The notes under the pieces: model-generated
The model's database searches: none
Seen by the model: the letters and a program-made list of their open reading frames with translations, nothing else
Told to the model about the DNA's origin: nothing
Translations under genes and position numbers: made by a program
Assembly: GCF_002078875.1 (NCBI RefSeq)
Contig: NC_034409.1
Location: 18,792,877 to 18,856,876, forward strand
Length of the DNA: 64,000 bases
Direction: 5' to 3'
Source of the DNA: Numida meleagris
Taxonomy: Eukaryota > Chordata > Aves > Galliformes > Numididae
Part shown: positions 1-17,600 of the stretch, in pieces
Position numbering within the stretch: the first letter of the stretch is position 1
Layout: the number at the start of each line of letters is the position of its first letter

Positions 1-8444
<8,444 letters not shown>

Positions 8445-9677
8445 TCACCTATCAAGACCAGAAGTTAAAAGAAGATACGTTAATAACATGGCACAAAGCA
8501 TAGGAACAGAAGAAAAAAAAAAGACTAGACAGGTTGATTCATACAGAAAGAAAAGGTACTACCAATACTAACCGAAGAATAATAAATTGAATAATCTACA
8601 GCTATGGAGTAGATAGCCAAAATCACATTCAAACTACATTTCAAGATTTGTGCCATCTCCTGCAAGTGCAAAGGCTTTCATTTTCAATCTATAAAACCTC
8701 AGTCAACATAGACCCTGCTTAAGAAGCTTCCCTTCGTGCCCCATACTGTCACCAGAGAGCACCATCTCAATTACGTCTAATGTTTTATGGTAGAGAGCTC
8801 TGTAATTTATTCTCACTTTAATCTCACACTGGATTTACACATGATCTTTAGAACATACTATCTCTTTTGTCTGGGACTCCGAAGCTCGTGGGAGAGGAAG
8901 CTAGAAGATGATTAATTGTTCAGAACAGTACTTTGAACTTTTCAGTTCGCTAGCTTGCCAGTGGCTAGGTATGATCTTGGCAAGCAAAAAAGGAATGCCC
9001 CTTGGCACTCACTCCACACATCACTACTGTATGAGCACTGTCAGAACCCAAACCTTTACACTCCTATATAGAAGGAAAGGCCATCTGTCCACAGTGTTTT
9101 GTTTCACAACACTGTGCTGACCCATGGCATTATCTGCAAAGTATTTCACGTGATAACAACAGGCAAAAAAAGCACAGGTATTGTAATGCTTAAATCTTTA
9201 GTAATTTAAAATCATAAACTAGTTAAAAAAAATTATTTTCCACTATCATTCCCAGCAAAAACATGGTGGTTTAATCCCTATTCTTTTAATTTAAGCTTCC
9301 CACTTTTTCTAGGTTAAGTCCAAAAAAAGTCAAGGTATTTTAACTATTGTTACTCTTGCTCTGTTCTAACAGACAAAACTTTAAAAATTGCACTTTTTAG
9401 GTACAATTGGGTTTCTGGTTGGAAATGTTTTCTCCTGTGTTTTGGTCTAAACCCGTCCATCAAACAGATGTAAGACAATTGGCAGATTTATTAGGATCAC
9501 TTAGCAACTGCACCCTAGAGTCACCTTTTCCTCAACTAATATGTCCTGCTTACTAGTAAAGAGATAAAGAATACTTATGTCACTATATCTGTTTATTTCC
9601 AAACTAACACCAATTAATCCAGAAAATTATGTAATTCCTGTAAATAGCATGCATCAACATATTGCACTATATACTTA

Positions 9678-10194
9678 GGTTGCTCTGAAAGTAAAGCTTC
9701 CTGTTTGTTTCCCTGGAAACTACAAGAGATACAAGGAACACAATAACACTATTTGTCAGAGCAAATTCTAAGCAACAAAACAATCTTTTTCAACATAGTC
9801 ACCACTATTAACTATGTATTTTTGACAGCTATGAACAAGAGTCTACATGCTACAGCGGAGGTGTCCCACTGCCACAGCTGCCACTGCTGAAATGCACCAC
9901 CCCACTGTGCTCACATCCACTGCTTGGTCTCCATAAACATTCAGCAAGCATCGATGAATGTCAGTGGGTGCCTTTTATGCACGTGGAGGAATTCAGTGAC
10001 ACACCTTTTCTGCATATGCACTACCATGTCAGACACCGTTCTGTCAGACTGCTCCTCTGCTGCCACCTTTCACATGGCAACAAATGTAATGGGATACTGG
10101 TGGGAAGGTTCAGCCTCTACTGCCATACCACCAACATCCCTGACATTGTGGGCCAGTACAATAAAATAGGAGGCAATATGTTCAGAACAGCCCT
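9678..10194 (-). mobile_element. Nonautonomous mariner-type element, Galluhop-like, copy 1
   Basis: About 517 bp. The left end reads GTTGCTCTGAAAGTAAAG and the right end is its inverted counterpart (GTTCAGAACAGCCCT). Antisense to the plus strand it keeps mariner transposase remnants: the helix-turn-helix with a degraded YGDQ-type motif. Three more copies with the same ends occur at 28365, 43949 and 51283. Its length matches copy 2, which lacks the catalytic middle of the transposase. Confidence 0.8.
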
Positions 10195-10198
10195 CATA

Positions 10199-10240
10199 TA
10201 TACACACACACCTATATATATACACACATATATATTCCTA
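10199..10240. repeat. TA/CA-type simple repeat
   Basis: Alternating TATA and CACA runs directly beside the right end of the mariner copy. Low-complexity purine-pyrimidine alternation. Confidence 0.8.
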
Positions 10241-11740
10241 CACATAATGGCAGAAATTACAAGAAATAGAAAAAGAGTACTAGAAATTTTTTGTTTTATG
10301 TAATTCCTACTATTACAGACTCTAACGAAAGCTTTGATCTGGGGCTCAAAGGAAGAGTTCTGTGGTACTTCTTTACAATTTTTGCCTTGTTCTGCAACGT
10401 AAAGAGCCTAAGTAAATATAACATCCCACGAAGCGGGAAGCGTTTTTAACCCATGCCTAATACTACTACTTTGTACAGATGGATAAAAATGTATTCTGTC
10501 ACAACATAACCCTTTTTCCAAAGCAGTAAAAACTGGACTACCATCAGCAGCACTTCAAGAGGTGCTGGGTAGGAATTAAGTATCTGTGCAGAACAGTTTA
10601 TCTTGTACAAGCCCTTGCCTCCAGAAAGCTCTCTTGCAGAATTCTTCCATTAAACACAAAGATATGTCATATTTCTGGCATATTTACCCACAGAAAAATG
10701 GACACTGAAGGATCAGGCCATACAGCAGCACAGATGTCTTTGACATGGAGCAACATGCATTACAGCAGCAAGCTGAGTTTTCCTCATTCACAAACCTCAG
10801 CTATTTTAGGACTCAATGAATCCTTGTAAAAGGACTCAAGTGCCAAGCAGCTTTATCAACCGCCAACTTCATAAATCTGAGTGACACTGGAGCTACACCT
10901 CCCATACACTGTTTATCACAAAGCTTTCTTTTTTCCTTCTTTTCTAAGATCTTCTAGACTCCAATCCTAGTGTATGCCTGAAGAAAGGAAGCTTTTGCCA
11001 GGGCACTCAGATTTTGAAGATAATTGTATGCATTATACACACTGAAAATTCCCCGAAGGGAAACAAGATAGGAGATTAAATATAAAACATGAACACTTAG
11101 TTTTCTGAGATAAAGTTTAATAACTTTAGTGATCTTGTCAAGTTTCAAGATAACCTGCTCTCTTGAAAATTAATGTTGACAAGCCTCAAAATTCAAGTGG
11201 CTTTATCAAGACAGGCAGGTAGCCACTGAATTTGACGTTTGAAGTGAATTCGCTATATAAATGCAAGAATACATGCAATTTAGTTTTTATTTTTAAATGC
11301 CCCAAACAGGCTTCAATTAAAAAAAAAAACCTACATTTTAATAATGAAGGTTAGAGGAATATAGTAAGCAAACACAGCCTTATTCATCACCAACATTCTA
11401 GCAACTTTTGAAGAATCTTCGTGAGAGCTATGCAACATAGCAACGTTTACTCCCTCACAGAAACTGAACTACAGAAAGGGAGAGACTTTCAACAAAGGGA
11501 GTTCATCCCTTCCTGGAATTTAAGAGGGTGAAAATAAATTGGTTTTTTTTCCACATTAAAGAAACAGAAATCTGAAACACTTCTTTCAAAAATACCTTAT
11601 TCTTTTCTTAATACTTCTACTGTGGAAGCATCATTAGTTTCAATAATTAAGTTTTTAGTCTTCCTATTTGGCTCAGTTGTGTTTTTCAGACACTCTTCAG
11701 GATAAATACATGAAGAGTTTTGCAGCCAATGTGCACGCTG

Positions 11741-12610
11741 AATCACAGAATCATTAAGGTTAGAAAAGACCACTAAGATCAACTAGCCTAACTATCAATC
11801 CATTATCACCATGCCCACTAAACCGTATCCCTAAGTACCACACCTACACGATTCTCAAACACCTCCAGGGACAGTGACTCCACCACATACCTGGGCAGCC
11901 TGCTCCAGCGCTTCACCACTCTTAAGAATTTTTTCCTTGTATTCAATCTAAACCTCCCCTTAGCAGTTTAAACCTCCTTAAACCCCCTTAGCAGCAACCT
12001 AAACCTCTTTTTAAGCACAGCTTAAGGCCATTGATTCTCATTCTATCACTAGTCACGCAGGAGAAGAGGCTGACCCCCAACTCACTGCAACCTCCTTTCA
12101 AGCACAAGAGGAGAGCAGCAAGGTCTCCCCTAAACCTCTTCTTCGCCAGCCTGAAAAATCCTAGTCCCCTCCTCTGCTGCTCCCCCTAAGACTTGTGCTC
12201 CAGACTCTTCACAGCTTCGTTGCTCTTCTCTGGACACACTCCCACGCCTCAATGTCTTTCTTGCAGTGAGGGGCCCAAACTGAACATAGCACTCAAGGTG
12301 CAGCCTCACCAGCACTGAGTACAGAGGAACTATCACCTCCCTGTTGCTGCTGACTGCACTATATTTGAAACAGGCCAGGATGCCACTGGCCTTCCTGGGC
12401 ACACTGCTGGCTCAAGTTCAGCCAGCTGTCAGCAACACCCCAGATCCATTTCTTCCCCGGAGCTTGCCAGCCACTCTGTCCCAAGCCTGCAGCGGTGCTT
12501 GGGGTTGTGACCAAATTTCTCTAGAAACAGCATTTCACCCCCTCGCACACAGTCTGGAAGCATCCAAGCAGAGCCATCAAGGGCATGCCAACATAGCGTC
12601 CTCCCTTGAT
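11741..12610 (-). mobile_element. CR1 LINE 3' fragment
   Basis: Begins on the plus strand with AATCACAGAATCATTAAGG, the reverse complement of a CR1 3' terminus. It continues through the diagnostic antisense 3' UTR phrases (CACCATGCCCACTAAACC, CTGGGCAGCCTGCTCCAG, a duplicated AAACCTCC block near 11950-12005) into the end of ORF2. Reading frames in it are broken. About 870 bp, 5'-truncated as usual for CR1. Confidence 0.92.
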
Positions 12611-13090
12611 GGCTTGATCTAGCTTATATAAAAGCTTTGTTGTATTATCTTCCATTTTTGTGTTATTGCTATTCTTTAATAGCCTGTCCAACCCTGTTCT
12701 AGAGACAACATCTGAGGTCAGATTTAAGCATTAGCAGGTGTTGGGATTTTTTTTTCGTTTTCTTTTATAAGAATAAACATGATAGTTGCTATTTTAAGAT
12801 ATACTTCCTTATTAGTTAGTGGACTTATGAAAGGAGAAAAAAAAACAACGAGGAAAAAAAAAGTTTGAGCCAGGAAACAAAGTCTGGGGCAGTACCAGCT
12901 ATGAACGGACTATAATGCTATATAGAAAATGTCTACTGGGGAGTGAAAAACGCACTTTCTTCCCTCGTAAAATGCACTTACAGAGGAGACACACGGGACG
13001 CTCCCGACCAACCAATTGCCCCCTTACAGACACACACCCCGAGCTGGGCACTCGGCCCTTCAGGACCAACGGACTCCGCTCTGCGCGAGC

Positions 13091-13111
13091 ACAGCGCCCT
13101 CTGGCGGCAGC
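13091..13111 (-). promoter_or_regulatory. CTCF-type binding motif
   Basis: On the minus strand this reads GCTGCCGCCAGAGGGCGCTG, a close match to the vertebrate CTCF core (CCASYAGRGGGCGC). It sits at the left edge of the CpG island. Confidence 0.6.
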
Positions 13112-13297
13112 TTCACGCGGGGCCGCCACCTACCTGGGCAGCGCCGCCAGCCGGGCACGGGTCGGGGACCCGCAGCCGCTCCGCTCCTCCGGGCGCTCCT
13201 CCGAGCTGCGAGCGTCAGCTAAAGGTACAACAGTGCCGCAGCGACCGAGTTCCACACCTGAGAAACGCCAAATGAGGGTCACTGCCAAATGAATCAA

Positions 13298-13454
13298 GTA
13301 CGTCACCGCATCTTATGTGCAGAACCCCACCGGGTATCGTAGGAGTTAAGGTGACGTTGCACCTCCACGGCTGAGGAACTGAGGAATTGCAAGGACTTAA
13401 CGCCACGTTATAGGGCCAGCTTTTAGGAGCCCACAGATCCGCGCACTGACGTAC
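13298..13454. promoter_or_regulatory. Cluster of CRE/ATF-like TGACGT sites
   Basis: TGACGTAC occurs at 13447-13454 on the plus strand and, as an exact inverted copy (GTACGTCA), at 13298-13305. A third TGACGTTG lies at 13352-13359. TGACGT is the core bound by CREB/ATF and related bZIP factors. Function here is inferred from sequence only. Confidence 0.4.
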
Positions 13455-13991
13455 ACGCACTTCCCTGACTGCTACAAAGGCATTTCGGGATAAAAAGACA
13501 TCGCTGCTGAGTCGAGCGGCTTCCTGCCCTGGTACCGAGCCTGATGGGGCAGGCGGAGCGAGGTGACCCCGACCCACCGACCCCAGAGCTCGCACCCCCG
13601 AGGCCATTCCTCCCCGTCCCACACCCCCACTGCCCCAGGGCACGGCAGCGCCCTGAGAAGCACCGAGGGGAAACAGAAAGTGGGCGCAGCGTCTGTGCTA
13701 GCGACAACGCTCACACAGAGCGGCCATCCCTCGCGGTGCTTTCAGCCGCACAGCGCCAGCCCCTGCCCGGCCGCCGCTCCCCACCGAAGGACCGATGGCC
13801 GCAGGGGCGGGATCTCTCGGGGACGCCGGGCAGCAGCTCCCCGCCCGCGTTCTCTCTGCCCTCGCTTGCCTCTCGCCTCTTCCCTCAAGGAGCCACCACC
13901 GCACCCCTCCGCCTCACCTCTGCCCCCGGCACCGCGCCCTGTCCTGTCCTGTCCCCCCCCGCACTCACCCCCCAGCTCTCCACGTGGCCAC

Positions 13992-14006
13992 CCCGCAGAG
14001 GGCGCC
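13992..14006 (+). promoter_or_regulatory. CTCF-like motif
   Basis: CCCGCAGAGGGCGCC matches the CTCF core and is preceded by GGCCA. Its orientation is opposite to the site at 13091-13111, so the pair is divergent. Confidence 0.45.
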
Positions 14007-14057
14007 GACGGGACGGGGCTAGCGACTGGAGGAGGGGTGGGGAGAAAAACGCCAAGC

Positions 14058-14065
14058 TCACGTGA
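14058..14065. promoter_or_regulatory. Palindromic E-box TCACGTGA
   Basis: TCACGTGA is the core bound by USF, MITF/TFEB and similar bHLH-Zip factors. It is one of several promoter-type motifs between the two genes. Confidence 0.45.
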
Positions 14066-14144
14066 CCGCCTCCCTGCCGGCCATGTTAGGTGAGGGCAGA
14101 GCGCGCCGCCAGCCTCCTAGAGCTCCGAGGCGGTGATCGAATAG

Positions 14145-14197
14145 AAATGGCGGCCAGCTCCGAGACGGACACAGCTGCCCGCACTCATGATGGCGGC
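14145..14197 (+). promoter_or_regulatory. Two YY1-type motifs
   Basis: AAATGGCGGC at 14145-14154 and ATGATGGCGGC at 14187-14197 both match the YY1 core (AANATGGCGGC). Such sites are common just downstream of starts in TATA-less CpG promoters. Confidence 0.45.
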
Positions 14198-14272
14198 GGG
14201 GCCCGGCGTTACTCTCACCGCAGCTCTCCGTCCCACCCCCCTCCCGGCTCTCTGTGCACGCGGGGGGCTCCG

Positions 14273-14277
14273 ATTGG
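14273..14277 (-). promoter_or_regulatory. Inverted CCAAT box (NF-Y)
   Basis: CGATTGGCCC. It is the first of three NF-Y-type boxes at 14273, 14299 and 14333, spaced 26 and 34 bp start to start. Confidence 0.5.
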
Positions 14278-14284
14278 CCCGGAG

Positions 14285-14303
14285 CGTGGCGGGCGCCGAT
14301 TGG
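14285..14303 (-). promoter_or_regulatory. ER stress response element (ERSE), perfect match
   Basis: Plus strand reads CGTGG, nine bases, ATTGG, which is the exact reverse complement of the ERSE consensus CCAAT-N9-CCACG. By established knowledge NF-Y binds CCAAT and ATF6 (or XBP1) binds CCACG during ER stress. CRELD2 is reported to be induced by ER stress through such an element in mammals. It lies about 220 bp before the CRELD2 start codon and can face both genes. Confidence 0.85.
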
Positions 14304-14309
14304 ACCACG
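14299..14309 (+). promoter_or_regulatory. ERSE-II, perfect match overlapping the ERSE
   Basis: ATTGGACCACG fits the ERSE-II consensus ATTGG-N-CCACG exactly. It uses the same ATTGG as the ERSE at 14285-14303. The NF-Y box is therefore flanked by one CCACG half site on each side, in opposite orientations. Confidence 0.8.
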
Positions 14310-14332
14310 TTCCTCCTCTCCCTCCGCCTCTA

Positions 14333-14337
14333 CCAAT
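14333..14337 (+). promoter_or_regulatory. CCAAT box (NF-Y)
   Basis: TACCAATGGC, direct orientation toward CRELD2 and about 185 bp before its start codon. Confidence 0.5.
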
Positions 14338-14426
14338 GGCCGCTGGCAGCCGGAGCGTGCGTGGGGCTGACGCGGAAATCTGAATGGGGCTCGCGGGCCG
14401 GTGTCTCTCTGGTTGCTACGGGGGCC

Positions 14427-14436
14427 GGGGCGGGGC
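14427..14436 (+). promoter_or_regulatory. GC box (Sp1 type)
   Basis: GGGGCGGGGC, about 90 bp before the CRELD2 start codon. Just upstream, GGTTGCTACG at 14411-14420 resembles an RFX half site. Confidence 0.45.
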
Positions 14437-14521
14437 GAGGCCGTGCCGCGGGGCCGCGCTGCGGCGGGCTGGGAGCGCGGCCGGGCCGCCCCGCGCCTTA
14501 TCCTCGCGCGCTGCACTCGCC

Positions 14522-14674
14522 ATGGGGCCCGGCCTCGCGCCTCGCTCGCCGTTGCCCCCGCTGTGCGCCGCGCTGCTCCTCCTGCTGCTGCCGCCTCCCC
14601 CTGCTATGGGCGCCGGCGAGCGGCGGCGCTTGGCGTGCTCCACCTGCCGGGGCATCGTGGACAGGTTCAACCAG
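14522..14674 (+). CDS. CRELD2: CRELD2 exon 1 (coding part)
   Basis: 51 codons. It encodes the signal peptide ([17 protein letters not shown] core) and [14 protein letters not shown] with the CXXC pair. It ends in phase 0 at CAG|GTGGGC inside the CpG island. Confidence 0.93.
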
Positions 14675-17600
14675 GTGGGCGACGGGGACGCGGGCGGGGA
14701 TGCAGGCCGCTGGCGAGACCGTCCGCCGAGCCCCGGGGCCTTCGTGCGGTGCGTGCCTCCGGCTGCGCGCCCCTCGCCAGCCCCCGCGGCGCGGCGGTCG
14801 GGTTGACGCGCGGCAGCGGCTCTTTCCGCGCTCAGGAGCTGCCGTAGGCGCCAGGTCGGGGCCTGGCTGGGCTCGGGCGCAGCTGCCGGTGCTCCGCCGG
14901 TGCTCCAGTGCCGGCGGGGCTCCGCAGGATCTGACAGGTGTGGGTGGGAAACCCCGCCCCTACAGCTCCGTGCTGTCACCTGCGGCCTCGCGCGGTGCCA
15001 TCGCCTGTGCTTCCTCGCTTACCATTGCTTGTCGTTTTTTTTTACGTATCGATTTGATCAGCAGCTTCAGAGCTTTGCTGAAGTTTCTGTGACATCGCTT
15101 AAGCGGTTACTGCTGCCCTTAACTTTTGCTCGAAACGAGAACTGCTGTTTAGATTCTGTCGGTCTGTTCGTTTGCCAGGGATTAGCAGATACGGCAAAGA
15201 AGAATTTTGGTGGTGGAAACACTGCTTGGGAAGAGAAAACGCTGTCGAAGTACGAGTCCAGGTGAGCTGCCTAGGCACTCCTTCCATTGGGTGTTGTATT
15301 CCCGTGTGTGACTTCTCAGAACCAGTGCTAATCTGGTTCTTAAATACCAAGTGTAAGAGCCGAAGCCTCATGTGTCCAAATCATGAATCCTTACTGACTA
15401 AAATACAGCAGGTTACATGGTGTCTGCACGTCACCATAAAGACAGACATCCCTTACTTGTGAGTGACTGACAGCACTTGTGTTTACCACTTCTGAAAACA
15501 AAAAGGGTAATACTTCATTTTGATCATGGTATTAATATTGTCTTTGCTTACTCACTGGAGTCCCAAAACAATAGGTTGAAGTAATGGTCAGTAGTTAATT
15601 GATTGTCCTAAACAGCGTGGACTTTATCTTGGTGTACTGCCAGTCTTGTTTTACAATTAAAGCAGTAACTGCTCCCTGGAATTCACTGTTCGCTATTTCA
15701 GTATCGAATAGCAAACTGGAAGACGGACAGGTTACTGCACTGCTTCGTATATGTGTCTGATTACTGAGTGAAACAATCTGGCATCTTTCTTCCAAATCTC
15801 AAATTTAGTTTTTAATCTTAATTGAAGCACTGATGTGCAAGGGTAGATTTTCTGAACTTTGTGACCTTGTGTCAGATATAAGCAATATCTGAAAGTTACT
15901 GTCAAATTTGTTAGAAAAATCTGGTAAACCTATGATCTGCAAACATAATAAATGCAATCTTCATAGTTACAGTGAATTAGTTCTTTATTGCAATATTTGC
16001 TCTGTCTTTGAGGTAGTTCAGAACACAGTCTCAACTGATAAAGTATTCTAGGCCGCAGTCTAGCTTCTGCATCTTGAGTGGTGCCGAATTAAACTGAAAT
16101 TAAACAGTAAATTAAACTTATGACTTTCCTTCTCTTCTTGTAGTGAAATTCGTCTTGTAGAGATCACTGAGAATCTGTGTGACAGCAGTAACTTCGAATG
16201 TAACAACATGGTAGAAGAACATGAGGAACATATAGAGAAATGGTGGTTCAAACTGTAAGTGCCTTTTGGGTGTGTATAGATCTTTGTGTTGATAAATATC
16301 TGAGTGGACAAAATATTAATGCTATATTTTATGCCTGATCAATAGGAGTATGTTAGTTGTAGCACAGGGGTAGAAAGTGTGTAAGTCCACTTAATTCTCC
16401 TGACAGTTGGGAAGTAAGCTATGGAGATTCCAAGAGTTACCATGAGGGGACTCTGAACTATATGTTCCAAATTAAAATTATCCAGTGCTGCTAATTGCAA
16501 CCACCTCTGAATGGAATTAGAGTTTAGCTGTACAGCAGCAAGAAGTGAAGACGACATCTAATTACAATTTGCATGAAAGGAAAACTTGATAGGATATTTT
16601 TTTACTCATTGATTAATATTAATTTCTCTAGTCAGTGATCATAAATTCATTACGTTAGTGTTGTTTTTTATTACCTTGAGTTGGCAAGATGCTAGACTAA
16701 GATTTTTCCAGTTCCTAGGTTGTTTTCATCCTTCCATTTGGTATAGAAATACATGTCTATCAGGAAGTGATATTGAATGGACTGTGCCAGGAATCACACT
16801 GCGTGGATTAAGGAGCTGGGCATTCATGTTAGGGAGTAGCTTATCTACTACTTCTGTGTCCCATGCACAGGCAGACTGGATCTGATCAGGTGGAATTCAG
16901 TAGGATGGACTAATGTTATACCACTTCATCATTGGATAAGAATTTTTGATAGTCTATTTTGTTCTTAATGATTCTTTTATTGCTTCATACTTCTATCTTA
17001 CTGTGCAGGACTGAGTACACATTAAACATGCAGACTGGAGGAAAGATTTTCAGGGTCTGGGCCTTGGAGTAAAAATGATCAGATGTAATAGTTTATAAGA
17101 AGAGGCTGTATGTGCTTCAGGAGTTGCTGAAGACATATCTCCAGGCACACTGCAGAATTTCTAAGCATTTTATAGGGCTTTCCTTTATTAAAGTTTCTGA
17201 AACTTCAATATCTGTACGATACTGAGGTCTCTGAATTGTCATTTGAGGTGGATTCAGAATTGGCTGAGTGGCAGAGCTCGGGGGGTTGTGATCAGCAGCA
17301 CAGTCTGGTTGGAGGCCTGTAGCTAGTGGTGTTCCCCAGGGGTTGGTACTATGTCCGGTCTCTTTCAACATCTTTATCAGTGACCTAGATGAAGGGATGG
17401 AGTGTACCCTCAGCTGATGATCCAGAGCTGGGAGAAGTGACTGATGCACCAGAAAGATGTGCTGCCATACAGTGAGATCTGGACAGGCAAGTTGGGTGGA
17501 AAGGAACCTGATGTGTTTCAACAAGGGCAAGTGTAGAGTCCTACGCGTGAGGCAGAATAACCACACACATCAGTAGGGTAGAGGTTGATCTGCTGAAAAG

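Larger units (their letters stand above)
13969..14110 (-). other. ALG12: Candidate noncoding first exon of ALG12
   Basis: The ALG12 start codon lies far from the CpG island, so a 5' untranslated exon is expected there. On the minus strand a strong donor G|GTGAGT follows base 13969. Other good donors occur after 13918 (GAG|GTGAGG) and 13134 (CAG|GTAGGT). The right limit given is a guess, since transcription starts cannot be read from sequence. Confidence 0.25.
13040..14990. promoter_or_regulatory. CpG island, bidirectional ALG12/CRELD2 promoter
   Basis: A roughly 1.9-kb block rich in G+C and CpG in otherwise AT-rich sequence. It lies between the 5' side of ALG12 (minus) and the CRELD2 start (plus). 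No TATA box is evident near the CRELD2 start. It holds NF-Y, YY1, E-box, GC-box, CRE-like, ERSE and CTCF-like motifs listed separately. The many long overlapping open frames inside it are a by-product of high G+C and are not annotated as genes. Confidence 0.9.

Noticed and set aside
14384..14521. Upstream in-frame ATG of CRELD2 adding 46 residues
   Set aside because: It would bury the signal peptide behind an Arg/Gly/Ala-rich leader. The ATG at 14522 has a better Kozak context and leads directly into the signal peptide.
14187..15092. 301-codon open frame and many other long overlapping frames in 12.9-15.1 kb on both strands
   Set aside because: They lie in the CpG island, where high G+C suppresses stop codons, show proline/arginine/alanine-rich low-complexity composition, and overlap the well-supported CRELD2 exon 1 in other frames.
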